Part shown: one piece after another, positions 1 to 7,841 of the stretch
Position numbering within the stretch: the first letter of the stretch is position 1
How the letters are laid out: every line of letters begins with the position of its first letter
Assembly (NCBI RefSeq): GCF_018129085.1
Contig: NZ_JAAGBB010000003.1
Span: forward strand, 124,001-188,000
Length of the DNA: 64,000 bases
Origin: Plastoroseomonas hellenica
GTDB lineage: Bacteria > Pseudomonadota > Alphaproteobacteria > Acetobacterales > Acetobacteraceae
Direction of reading: 5' to 3'
Position numbers and translations under genes: made by a program
The notes under the pieces: model-generated
Told to the model about the DNA's origin: nothing
Databases searched by the model: none
What the model saw: the letters and a program-made list of their open reading frames with translations, nothing else

Positions 1-393
1 CCGGACACCGTCGCGGGGCTGACGCGGCTGAAGACCAGGTTCTTCATCGCGCCACTCTCCAACGGCAACATCGTACTGATGGCGAATGTGGCGAAGCGGG
101 CCGGCATCCCCTGGGATGCGATCCTGGGATCGGAGGTCTCGCAGGCCTTCAAGCCGCAGCCGGAGGCCTATCTCCGCACCGCCGAGGTGCTGGCGATGCG
201 GCCGGAGGAGGTCGCGCTGATCGCGGCCCACAACAATGACCTGGCGGCGGCGCGCCAATGCGGGCTCCGCACCGGCTTCGTGCCGCGTCCGACCGAGCAC
301 GGCCCGAACCAGAAGACCGACCTGCGTGCAGAAGCGGATTGGGATGTGGTGGCGGAGAGCTTCACCGACCTCGCGTCGAAGCTTGGCTGCTGA
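1..393 (+). CDS. Haloacid dehalogenase type II, 5' partial
   Basis: The gene enters from the left edge; 130 C-terminal residues are visible and end at a TGA. HAD-superfamily landmarks are LSNGN at visible residues 19-23 (motif II), KPQPEAY after it (motif III lysine with the KPxPxxY signature of L-2-haloacid dehalogenases) and AAHNNDL (motif IV region). The missing part would hold the cap and the nucleophilic aspartate motif. The family hydrolyses 2-haloacids or small phosphoesters in the cytoplasm; the lysine/proline motif favours the dehalogenase subfamily, but substrate is inferred. A strong hairpin follows 12 bases after the stop. Confidence 0.85.
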   Translation, partial: PDTVAGLTRLKTRFFIAPLSNGNIVLMANVAKRAGIPWDAILGSEVSQAFKPQPEAYLRTAEVLAMRPEEVALIAAHNNDLAAARQCGLRTGFVPRPTEHGPNQKTDLRAEADWDVVAESFTDLASKLGC

Positions 394-404
394 GTCATAT
401 CAGC

Positions 405-431
405 GGCATTGATCGAAGCTCGATCAATGCC
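405..431 (+). terminator. Perfect 12-bp hairpin after the dehalogenase gene
   Basis: Arms GGCATTGATCGA and TCGATCAATGCC pair perfectly around the loop AGC. It begins 12 bases after the upstream stop codon. There is no T-tract, so it is a terminator or 3'-end-stabilising structure by position and symmetry only. Confidence 0.6.
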
Positions 432-440
432 CCCTCAGAC

Positions 441-530
441 GCGTCGTGCCAAAGGCACGCCTCCGGCGTGACGCGCCGCGCATCCGCGCGGCTTGGCGTC
501 GTGCGAATAGCACGCCTCCGGCGTGACGCC
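441..530. repeat. Two tandem copies of a ~35-nt dyad repeat
   Basis: Copies at about 441-474 and 496-530 share GCGTCGTGC, a short variable spacer and the stretch GCACGCCTCCGGCGTGACGC. Each copy can fold twice (GTGC/GCAC and CACGC/GCGTG). They lie between the ends of two convergent genes. Two units are too few for a CRISPR array and there is no spacer of regular length. Confidence 0.65.
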
Positions 531-559
531 GGACTGCCGGCGGGCCGCATTCGCGGCCT

Positions 560-582
560 CGGGCCGGTTGAAAACCGGCCCG
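560..582 (-). terminator. Hairpin terminator of the Bug receptor gene
   Basis: Arms CGGGCCGGTT and AACCGGCCCG (10 bp, perfect) enclose loop GAA, six bases downstream of the minus-strand stop codon at 589. No T-tract follows; the role is assigned from position and symmetry. Confidence 0.6.
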
Positions 583-588
583 CTGACT

Positions 589-1578
589 TCAGTCGGCACG
601 GATCCCGCCCTCCCGGATCAGCGGTATCCAGCGGTCGTATTCCGCCTGGATGAAGCGGGCGAAAGCCTCGGGCGTGCCGCCCACCACCTGGGCAGCCTGG
701 GTGCTCTCCACCTGGCGCCGGAATTCCGGCATGGCGACGATGGCGTTGAAGATGCGGTTGGCAGCGACGGTGATCTCCGCCGGCAGCCCGGCGGGTGCCA
801 TGATGCCGTGCCAGACATTGGCCTCGAAGCCGGGGTAGAGGCTGGCAACCGGCGCGACGCCCGGCAGCAGGGGCACCGCCGCCGCCGAGCCCACCGCGAT
901 CGCCTTCACCCGGTTGTCCCGGATGAAGGGCAGCGCGGTCGAGACCGTCGGGAAGGCGGTTTCGGTCTCGCCCTGGATGACGCTGCGCAGCACCTCCGCA
1001 CCGCTGCGGTAGGGCACCGGCGTCATCCGGATGCCGGCCGCGCGCAGCAGCAGCTCCTGCCCCAGATGGCTGGCATGGCCGATACCGGGATGGGCGTAGA
1101 TCATCGGCTCCCGCCGTGACTTCGCCAGGGCGATCACGCCGGCCAGGTCGTCGGCTGGCAGGTCCGCCTTGGCGATCAGCACGATCGGCAGGTTCACCAG
1201 ATGGCAGATCGACGTGAAGGATCGCATCGGCTCGTAGCCGAGGGTCGGCTGCAACTCCTTGCCGATGGCGTTCGCGCCCAGATCGGCCATCATCAGCGTG
1301 GCGCCGTCGGGACGGGAGGTTGCGACCGCCTGCCCGGCGATGGAACCGCCGGCGCCGCCGCGGTTCTCGACCACCAGCGACTGGCCATGAGCATGCTGGG
1401 CGAAGAGGTTGGCGACCGTCCGCGACAGGGTGTCGATGGCGCCGCCGGCACCGAAGGGCACCACCAGGCGCACCGGGCGATCCGGCCAGGCCGCCTGCGC
1501 CTGCGCCGCGCGCGGCAGCCCCGTGGCGAGCGCGATCGCGGCCATTGCGCGGCGCGAGAGCGTGAGCGTCTCCGTCAT
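589..1578 (-). CDS. Tripartite tricarboxylate transporter receptor (Bug/TctC family)
   Basis: A 329-residue periplasmic solute receptor of the Bug/TctC family. The start ATG is preceded by GGGGAGGACCAGGA. The N-terminus has SRRAM followed by a hydrophobic stretch and an A-Q-A cleavage region near residue 26, so Tat or Sec export is likely. After it come the family hallmark WPDRPVRLVVPFGAGG and the VVENRGGAGG segment that forms the ligand pocket. Family members bind carboxylates or amino-acid-like ligands and normally serve TctA/TctB permeases; neither permease gene is in the window, so the receptor is an orphan here. It converges with the dehalogenase and is divergent from the DUF1028 gene. 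Confidence 0.9.
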   Translation of the reverse strand: MTETLTLSRRAMAAIALATGLPRAAQAQAAWPDRPVRLVVPFGAGGAIDTLSRTVANLFAQHAHGQSLVVENRGGAGGSIAGQAVATSRPDGATLMMADLGANAIGKELQPTLGYEPMRSFTSICHLVNLPIVLIAKADLPADDLAGVIALAKSRREPMIYAHPGIGHASHLGQELLLRAAGIRMTPVPYRSGAEVLRSVIQGETETAFPTVSTALPFIRDNRVKAIAVGSAAAVPLLPGVAPVASLYPGFEANVWHGIMAPAGLPAEITVAANRIFNAIVAMPEFRRQVESTQAAQVVGGTPEAFARFIQAEYDRWIPLIREGGIRAD

Positions 1579-1651
1579 TCCTGGTCCTCCCCTTTTCTTG
1601 CCACCATAAGAGGCGGCCGGCGACCGCCGCGCAACAGGAAGGAGGCTGCCC

Positions 1652-2374
1652 ATGACCTGGTCGATCTGCGCCCATGATCCAGAAACCGGTGCCTTCGCGG
1701 TGGCGGTCGCCACCTGCGCCTTCGCCGTGGGCGCGAGTTGCCCTTACGTGCGGTCCGGCGTCGGCGCCGTCTCCACGCAATCCATCACCAACCGCTATCT
1801 CGGCCCCGCCGTGCTGGACGCGATGGCGCGCGGCCTGTCGCCGGAGCAGGCGATCCGCAGCGCACTTGCCGGCGACGAAGGCCGCGGCCTGCGCCAGCTC
1901 CATGCGGTCGACCGCCACGGCCGCAGTGCCGCCTGGACCGGCGGGAATTGCGTCGAATGGTGCGGCGACGTCGGTGGGAAGCATGCGAGCTTCGCCGGCA
2001 ACATGCTGGCCGGCCCTGCTGTCATCGCGGCGACGGCGGAAGCCTTCGCGGCCGCCGCGGGCCAGCCGCTGGCAGAGCGCCTGCTGCTCGCGATGGAGGC
2101 TGGAGAAGCGGCCGGCGGCGACAGGCGGGGCCGCCAGTCCGCGGCCTTGGTGCTGACCACCACCGAGGATTTCCCGGACATCAACCTGCGTGTGGACGAC
2201 CACGCGGCGCCACTCGGGGAGCTGCGGCGCCTGTACGGAATTTGGGCGCGCGATGCCGTGCCGCGCCTTGCCATCGCGCCGCGCAAGGCGGACCCGGCCG
2301 GACAGATCGACCTCGATGTCTTCGAGGCCGCCTGGCGTGCCCGCGGCCTCGATCTTCGCTTCCGCCGCGGGTGA
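1652..2374 (+). CDS. DUF1028 family protein (Ntn-hydrolase-like)
   Basis: The 240-residue product begins MTWSICAHDPETGAFAVAVA, the typical opening of DUF1028 proteins, followed by CPYVRSGVGAVSTQ and the TGGNCVEW and FAGNML blocks of the family. DUF1028 has an Ntn-hydrolase-like fold and is often beside peptidases, consistent with the downstream M81/M20 cluster; its reaction is unknown. Its ATG has AGGAAGGAGG about 10 bases upstream. It is divergent from the Bug receptor and its stop lies 10 bases from the convergent stop of the M81 gene. No signal peptide is evident. Confidence 0.88.
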   Translation: MTWSICAHDPETGAFAVAVATCAFAVGASCPYVRSGVGAVSTQSITNRYLGPAVLDAMARGLSPEQAIRSALAGDEGRGLRQLHAVDRHGRSAAWTGGNCVEWCGDVGGKHASFAGNMLAGPAVIAATAEAFAAAAGQPLAERLLLAMEAGEAAGGDRRGRQSAALVLTTTEDFPDINLRVDDHAAPLGELRRLYGIWARDAVPRLAIAPRKADPAGQIDLDVFEAAWRARGLDLRFRRG

Positions 2375-2383
2375 CGGATAGCC

Positions 2384-3904
2384 TTACAGCCGCCCGCCGG
2401 CGGTGCGGCGATTGTCGCCCGGGCGCAGCCGCAGCCCGTCGCGGAGCCTGGTGAAGGGCAGGATTGCGGGGTCGGCGACCACCGGCCCCGGCGCCGCGAC
2501 CACCAGCACCTGCTCCGCGATCGGCTGGAAATGGGCGCGGAAATGCACGCTCGACTTCAGCGCCAGGATCTTCTGCGCCGAAGGCTCGACGCCGATATGG
2601 GTAAAGAGCGCCTGGTCGAGCGCCTGCATCTTGCGCGACACGACGATGACGCGGACGCCGGAGGAGACGCGGATCAAGGCCGCGGGACCGAGATCGGCGG
2701 GGTTCCCCTTCCCCATCGGCCCGGTCAGGGTGAAGCGCCCATCGGTCAGCCGCTCCACCACCGCCGTCACCGGCAGCGGCGCGCCGTCGCTCTTGCCGCC
2801 GAGGCTGAGCGAAAGCGTCGCGCCTACCCCGGCCGCGTGGCAGGCCGCCGCGCTTTCCTGGTCATTGATCAGACCCAGCACCGCGCCTTGCGCGTCCTGC
2901 GCGATGAGCTCGGCGAGCAGGCCGATGGTGTCGCCATGCCCGCCGCCGCCAGGATTGTCCTGGGTGTCCGCCAGCACCACGGGCTTCGCCGCACCGGCGG
3001 CGATGCGCTTCGCTTCGGCGACGCCATCGGCGGCGGGGATGGCGCCCTTGGCGAACTCCGCTTCTTTCGCGGCGATGAAGCGCGCCAGCGCTTCCGTCGC
3101 CTCGGCGGCCTGCGCCTCGGTCTCGGCATAGGTCGCGATCGCCATGCCGCAGCCGGCGAAATCCGCATAGGGGAAGCCGAAGCAGAATCCGAGCTCGATG
3201 ATTCCAGGCATCGTCTCCGCGAGCCGCGCACGTTCCGCCATCACATCGGCCATCGGCGCGACCATGGTGCATTGGCCGGGCAATGGGGTCCAGAAGTCGA
3301 GTTCCCGGAACAGCTTCACGGGCCGCCGGCCGGTGCGGATCATGTCGAGCAGCAGCCGCGTCGCGAGCGCGCCGGTCTGCTTCTGGTCGACATGCGGGTA
3401 GGTGCGGTAGGGCACCAGCACATCCGATAGCGCCACCATGGCAGCGGTCTTGTTGGCATGGGGATCGAGGCTGGCGGCGATCGGGACATCCGGTCCGACG
3501 ACGGCGCGGACCCGGCGCAGCAGCTCGCCTTCCGCATCCGGGAAATCGACCGCAACCATGGCGCCGTGCAGCTCCAGGAAGACACCGTCGAGCGGCCCTT
3601 CCTCCAGCGCATCCGAGAGCGCCGCCACCATCAGCGCGGCGATGCGCTCGAAGGCGTCTGGGGTCACCGGGCCGGCGGGATTGGCCATGCACCAAATCAG
3701 CGGTGCGATGGTGGCGCCGGCGGCCTCAGCTTCGGCGATGGCGCCGGATGCGGGCAGGCTGGTCGGGCGCAGCGCGTCGAGCAGCGTCGCGCTGCGTTGC
3801 AGGCGGGGGAAGCCGCCGGGTTGGAGGAATTGCGGCCAGCCGGTCGGCAATGGCGCGAAGGAATGGCTCTCGTGCTGGAAGCCGCCGATGGCGATACGGG
3901 TCAT
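2384..3904 (-). CDS. M81 family metallopeptidase (MlrC-like)
   Basis: A 506-residue protein that starts MTRIAIGGFQHESHSF; the FQHESHSF block near residue 9 is the N-terminal signature of the M81/MlrC family. Later blocks include ELHGAM, PIAASLDPHAN, YRTYPHVD (probable metal ligands) and the C-terminal MlrC domain with DTQDNPGGGGHGDT. MlrC in sphingomonads opens the end product of microcystin degradation; homologues in soil bacteria act on unknown small peptides or amides. The start ATG overlaps the stop of the preceding M20 gene (ATGA), making it the fourth and last gene of the operon reading leftward from 7690. Cytoplasmic, since no signal is seen. Confidence 0.9.
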   Translation of the reverse strand: MTRIAIGGFQHESHSFAPLPTGWPQFLQPGGFPRLQRSATLLDALRPTSLPASGAIAEAEAAGATIAPLIWCMANPAGPVTPDAFERIAALMVAALSDALEEGPLDGVFLELHGAMVAVDFPDAEGELLRRVRAVVGPDVPIAASLDPHANKTAAMVALSDVLVPYRTYPHVDQKQTGALATRLLLDMIRTGRRPVKLFRELDFWTPLPGQCTMVAPMADVMAERARLAETMPGIIELGFCFGFPYADFAGCGMAIATYAETEAQAAEATEALARFIAAKEAEFAKGAIPAADGVAEAKRIAAGAAKPVVLADTQDNPGGGGHGDTIGLLAELIAQDAQGAVLGLINDQESAAACHAAGVGATLSLSLGGKSDGAPLPVTAVVERLTDGRFTLTGPMGKGNPADLGPAALIRVSSGVRVIVVSRKMQALDQALFTHIGVEPSAQKILALKSSVHFRAHFQPIAEQVLVVAAPGPVVADPAILPFTRLRDGLRLRPGDNRRTAGGRL

Positions 3905-5145
3905 GCGGATACCTGGGCTGTGGCGATCACGGCATCGGCCAGCACGCGCAACCCCTTCTCCGACCATTCGGGGGAGATGGATTCGCGCGGGTCATGGCTG
4001 AGGCCGCCATGGCAGGGAATGAAGAGCATCGCGGCCGGCATGCACGCTGCCGCATGGTAGGCGTCGTGCCCGGCGCCCGAGAGCATGTCGCGATGCGGGA
4101 TGCCGAGCCGCAACGCCGCATCGCGCAGCCGCCCGCAGAGCGTCGCGTCGAAGCGGAGCCCGGGGAAGGACCAGAAGGGCTCCCGCGCGACAGAAAGGCC
4201 GCGCCGTGCGGCGGTAGCGGCGAAGCCCGCGTCCACCTCCGCCAGCAGCGCGTCGATCGTGGCGCGCGACGGATGACGGAGATCGAGGACGAAGCGTGCG
4301 CCGCCCGGCACGACGCCATCGGCACCCGGCACGATGGCGAAGCGGCTGATGGTCAGGCGCCCATCCGGCCCATGCGCCGGCAGGGCGGCCTCGGCCAGCG
4401 CCACCATCTCCGCGGCGCCCAGCATCGCGTCACGTCGCATGCCCATCGGTGTCGCCCCCGCATGGGATTCGCGACCGGTCACCGTCACCATCCCGCGTTC
4501 CGCCGCGAAGCCGCCGACGACGATGCCGACATCGAGCCCTTCGGCTTCCAGCACCGGCCCCTGTTCGATATGCGCCTCGAAATAGGCGGCAGCATTGCGC
4601 AGGGCAGCGGGATCGGCATCGCCGGCCCAGCCGATCGCGGCCAGCGCATCGGCGTAGAGTGTGCCGTCATCGGTCGCGGGCTTCGTCAGCACCTCCGCTT
4701 CCGGGATCACGCCCATGGCGCCGGCGGCGCCGAGCATCGGCGGCGTGAAGCGGCTGCCTTCCTCATTGGTCCAGTTCACCAGCACAATCGGCGCGCGAGT
4801 GACGGTGCCGGCCTCCTGCAACGCGCGCAGGATCTCGAGCCCGGCGAGCACGCCATAGGGCCCGTCGAACCTGCCGCCGGTCGGCTGGGTGTCAAGGTGG
4901 TTGCCGACCAGCACCGGCGGCAGGCCGGGCTCCCTGCCCTCCCGCCGCAGCGCCATGTTGCCGAGCCGGTCGACGCCGACCGTGAGCCCGATCGCCTGCC
5001 CCCAGCGCGCCAGCAAGGCACGCGCCTTGCCATCGAGCGTGGACAGCGCCGGCCGGTTGTTGCCGCCCTCCGGCGTGGCGCCGATCCGCGCCATCTCCAT
5101 CAGGCTGTCCCAGAGGCGCTGCGGATCGAGCGGGATATTGCTCAA
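3901..5145 (-). CDS. M20 Zn-dependent hydrolase, N-carbamoylase/allantoate type (copy 1)
   Basis: A 414-residue binuclear-zinc amidohydrolase of the HyuC/AllC/beta-ureidopropionase group. Metal and substrate motifs in order are GNHLDTQPTGGRFDG (near residue 83), NWTNEEGSRF, HIEQGPVLE, SGAGHDAYH and CHGGLSHDPRE, all intact. The start is TTG: TTGA overlaps the TGA of the upstream gene, and from there the protein aligns with its neighbour from the first residues (LWDSLMEMARIG versus LWDSLMEYAAIG). The product is cytoplasmic and should hydrolyse an N-carbamoyl amino acid or ureido compound; the exact substrate is not readable. It is the third gene of the operon and a tandem paralogue of the next entry. 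Confidence 0.9.
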   Translation of the reverse strand: MSNIPLDPQRLWDSLMEMARIGATPEGGNNRPALSTLDGKARALLARWGQAIGLTVGVDRLGNMALRREGREPGLPPVLVGNHLDTQPTGGRFDGPYGVLAGLEILRALQEAGTVTRAPIVLVNWTNEEGSRFTPPMLGAAGAMGVIPEAEVLTKPATDDGTLYADALAAIGWAGDADPAALRNAAAYFEAHIEQGPVLEAEGLDVGIVVGGFAAERGMVTVTGRESHAGATPMGMRRDAMLGAAEMVALAEAALPAHGPDGRLTISRFAIVPGADGVVPGGARFVLDLRHPSRATIDALLAEVDAGFAATAARRGLSVAREPFWSFPGLRFDATLCGRLRDAALRLGIPHRDMLSGAGHDAYHAAACMPAAMLFIPCHGGLSHDPRESISPEWSEKGLRVLADAVIATAQVSA

Positions 5146-6389
5146 CGCGGCGGCGCCACACCGGCCGTCGCCAGCACCGCATCGGCCAGCACGCGCAGCC
5201 CGGCTTCCGCCCAGGCCGGCGTGATGCTCTCCGCCTCGTTGTGGCTGATGCCGCCATGACAGGGGCAGAAGATCATCGCCGCCGGCACCGTGCGGGCACA
5301 ATAGACGGCGTCATGGCCGATGCCGGTCGGCATCCGTCTGTACGGGTGGCCAAGGCGCTTGGCTGCATCCTCCAGCCGCTGCACCAGCGCGGGATCGAAG
5401 GGCGTCTCAGGTGAATGCCAGAACTCCTCGATCGCTATGCGCAGCCCGCGCTCCGCCGCGAGCCTGGTGCCACGGGCCTGCAACTCGTCCCGGATCCAGT
5501 CGAGCTTCGCGGGGTCGCCATGCCGGGTGTCGATGCTGAACCAGACGCGGGATGGGCAGATGTTGCGGCTGTCGGGATAGACTTGAATGCGCCCGACCGT
5601 GCCGCGCCCCTGCTCGCCGGAGGCCAGCGCCAGCTCCTCCACGGCCGCGATCAGCGGCGCGGCGCCGGCCATGGCGTCATGGCGATAGGCCATCAGGCCG
5701 CCGCCATGGCTCTCCTCGCCCTCGATCGTCACGTCGTACCAGCGCTGCGCCACCGCATGCGTCACGACGCCGATCTCGAGCCCTTCCTTCTCCAGCACCG
5801 GCCCTTGTTCGATATGCAGCTCGAAATAGGCGCCGAGGCCGCGCAGCGCGGCGGGGTCGGCATCGCCTTGCCAGCCGATGCGGCGCAGCTCCTCCCCGAA
5901 GATCGCGCCCGACGGATCGGTCTTGGCCAGGACCTCCGCTTCGGTGAAGAGACCCATGGCCGCACCGCTGCCCATCATGGGCGGCGAGAAGCGGGCGCCT
6001 TCCTCGTTGGTCCAGTTGATGAGCATGACCGGCGCCTCGGTCTCGATGCCCGCATCCTGCATCGCGCGCAGGATCTCGAGGCCGGCGAGCACGCCGAGCA
6101 CGCCGTCGAACTTGCCGCCGGTAGGCTGGGTGTCGAGATGGCTGCCGATTGCGACCACCGGCCGCGCCGGATTCCGCCCCGGCCGGGTCAGCAGCATGTT
6201 GCCGACGCGGTCGAGGGTCAGTGTCGCGCCCGCCGCTTCCGCCTGGCGCTGCAGCAGGGTTCGCGCCTCGCCATCCAGATCGGTCAGCGTCTGGCGGTTG
6301 CAGCCGCCCTTCGGCGTGCCGCCGATCGCGGCATACTCCATCAGGCTGTCCCAGAGCCGGGCGCCGGACAGCGGCAGGTTGGTGCTCAT
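5142..6389 (-). CDS. M20 Zn-dependent hydrolase, N-carbamoylase/allantoate type (copy 2)
   Basis: A 415-residue protein of the same family as its downstream neighbour and plainly a tandem duplicate. It keeps GSHLDTQPTGGKFDG, NWTNEEGARF, HIEQGPVLE, TGIGHDAVY and CHGGISHNEAE, so all zinc ligands are present. The start ATG overlaps the stop of the upstream gene (ATGA). Differences between the copies lie around the substrate pocket (RWYDVTIEGEESHGG here, RGMVTVTGRESHAG in copy 1), suggesting related but distinct substrates or the two enantiomers or steps of one pathway; that is inference. Second gene of the operon. Confidence 0.9.
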   Translation of the reverse strand: MSTNLPLSGARLWDSLMEYAAIGGTPKGGCNRQTLTDLDGEARTLLQRQAEAAGATLTLDRVGNMLLTRPGRNPARPVVAIGSHLDTQPTGGKFDGVLGVLAGLEILRAMQDAGIETEAPVMLINWTNEEGARFSPPMMGSGAAMGLFTEAEVLAKTDPSGAIFGEELRRIGWQGDADPAALRGLGAYFELHIEQGPVLEKEGLEIGVVTHAVAQRWYDVTIEGEESHGGGLMAYRHDAMAGAAPLIAAVEELALASGEQGRGTVGRIQVYPDSRNICPSRVWFSIDTRHGDPAKLDWIRDELQARGTRLAAERGLRIAIEEFWHSPETPFDPALVQRLEDAAKRLGHPYRRMPTGIGHDAVYCARTVPAAMIFCPCHGGISHNEAESITPAWAEAGLRVLADAVLATAGVAPPR

Positions 6390-7690
6390 GCGCGTTTCTC
6401 CACCCCGCACCATTCCGCGATGCAGAGGGCGATGGACGCCGTGATGTCGTGCATGGAGGCGAGGCCGACGCTTTCGTCGATGCCGTGGATCTCCTGCGCG
6501 TCGGGGCCGAAGCAGGCGACCGGCGTATCCTGGTAGAGGGTGAAGAAACGCCCGTCGGTCAGCCCCGTCGCCGGGTAGTCGCGGAGCTCGGCGCCGGCGA
6601 CCTCGGCATAGCTGCGCCTGGCCAGCAGCGCGATCGGGCTCTGCATGTCGAAGACGCAGGGATCGGCCATGAAACCCTTGAACTCCAGCGCCACCTTGGC
6701 GCCGCGCAGGCGTTCGTCCTGCGCCGCCTCGGCGACCAGCCGTTCGATGTCGGCCTTGGTCTGCGCGGCCGTGTAGCCCATCATCACGCCGACCCGCATG
6801 CCGATGCGCGCGCGCGTCGGCACCGAGCTGTTCCACTCGCCGCCCTCGATGGTGCCGAAATTCACGTTCACTGGATGGTTCACGCCGCGGAAGCTGGCAT
6901 GCACGCGCTCGGCCTTGTTCATCTCGCGCTCGTAGTCCTTGAAGCGCGCGGCGATCGCGGTCGCGGCCTCGATGGCGTTCACGCCGGCCTGCATGTCGCG
7001 GACATGGGTCGGGCGCCCCGTCACCGTGACCCAGGCCCAGACCACGCCGACCTCCGCCGAATACATCGCCGGCAGGCCGGGGCCTGGCTCCGGGATGATG
7101 ACCGCATCCGTCCGCGGCAGCGCCAGCATGGCGGCGAGCGCGCCGTTGCCGGTGCATTCCTCCTCGATCACGCTCTGCATCTGCACGGTGGCGGCGGGCT
7201 GCAGCCCGGCCAGGGCCAGCGCCTTGAAAGCCATGCAGTAGCTGACGATGCCGGCCTTCATGTCGCCGGCGCCGCGCCCATACATGCGACCGTCGCGGAT
7301 CGAGGGTTCAAAAGGCGGCGTCACCCAAATGTCGGCGGCGCCTTCCGGCACGACATCGACATGGCCCTGCAGCGCCAGGCTGCGTCCCCGCGCTTCCCGC
7401 GGCGTATGGACGGCGACGACGTTGTCGCGCCCCTCATAGGGTACCAATGGCGGCGAGAAGCCGGGATGGGATGCGAGCTCCGCCGGCACCGTCGGCACGC
7501 GCTTCGGCGTCAGGCCGAGCTCCGCGTAGATCCGGGCCATCTCCTCCAGCGCGGATTGCTCATGGCCGAGGGTCGACGGGCAGCGCACCAGCCGCGCCAG
7601 GGTCTCCACGCTCTCCTGTTCCAGCGCCGCCACCGCATCGAGGATGGCGCGACGGGCGCCGGGGTCGAGCGGGATCGGGGCGTCAGACAT
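6386..7690 (-). CDS. M20 ArgE/DapE-type deacylase
   Basis: A 434-residue amidohydrolase of the acetylornithine deacetylase / succinyl-diaminopimelate desuccinylase type. Visible motifs are LQGHVDVVPEG (first metal histidine and aspartate), YGRGAGDMKAG (bridging aspartate) and SVIEEECTGNG (catalytic and metal-binding glutamates). The dimerisation domain follows. It is the first gene of the leftward operon and its stop overlaps the next start. The family removes an acyl group from an amino nitrogen; combined with two carbamoylase-type hydrolases and an M81 peptidase, the operon looks like a set for stepwise hydrolysis of an amide- or ureido-containing amino-acid derivative. Confidence 0.88.
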   Translation of the reverse strand: MSDAPIPLDPGARRAILDAVAALEQESVETLARLVRCPSTLGHEQSALEEMARIYAELGLTPKRVPTVPAELASHPGFSPPLVPYEGRDNVVAVHTPREARGRSLALQGHVDVVPEGAADIWVTPPFEPSIRDGRMYGRGAGDMKAGIVSYCMAFKALALAGLQPAATVQMQSVIEEECTGNGALAAMLALPRTDAVIIPEPGPGLPAMYSAEVGVVWAWVTVTGRPTHVRDMQAGVNAIEAATAIAARFKDYEREMNKAERVHASFRGVNHPVNVNFGTIEGGEWNSSVPTRARIGMRVGVMMGYTAAQTKADIERLVAEAAQDERLRGAKVALEFKGFMADPCVFDMQSPIALLARRSYAEVAGAELRDYPATGLTDGRFFTLYQDTPVACFGPDAQEIHGIDESVGLASMHDITASIALCIAEWCGVEKRA

Positions 7691-7782
7691 GCTGCGGCCT
7701 TTGTGATGTGATGCGATGCGGTCAGGCTAGACGCCACCCCCTGCATGGACAAGGCGGCCCGCTGCCCCCCTTTTTTGCCTAC

Positions 7783-7832
7783 GACCAGATTCACGCCTCC
7801 GGACGTTTCCACCCTCCGGCGATCTGCTCTAG
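7783..7832. repeat. Interspersed ~53-nt dyad repeat, copy A
   Basis: Member of a family with layout GAGCAGATTCAC - inner CCGGGCG/CGCCCTT-like hairpin - GATCTGCTCTAG. Here the left arm reads GACCAGATTCACG and the right arm GATCTGCTCTAG. It sits in the divergent gap between the M20 operon and the acetylpolyamine amidohydrolase gene, ending 9 bases before that gene's ATG, so it could affect the leader of that gene. Other copies are at 14416, 23831 and 33475. Confidence 0.65.
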
Positions 7833-7841
7833 CCTTCCGTG

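Noticed and set aside
441-530. CRISPR-like repeat
   Set aside because: Only two units, unequal spacers and no cas genes.
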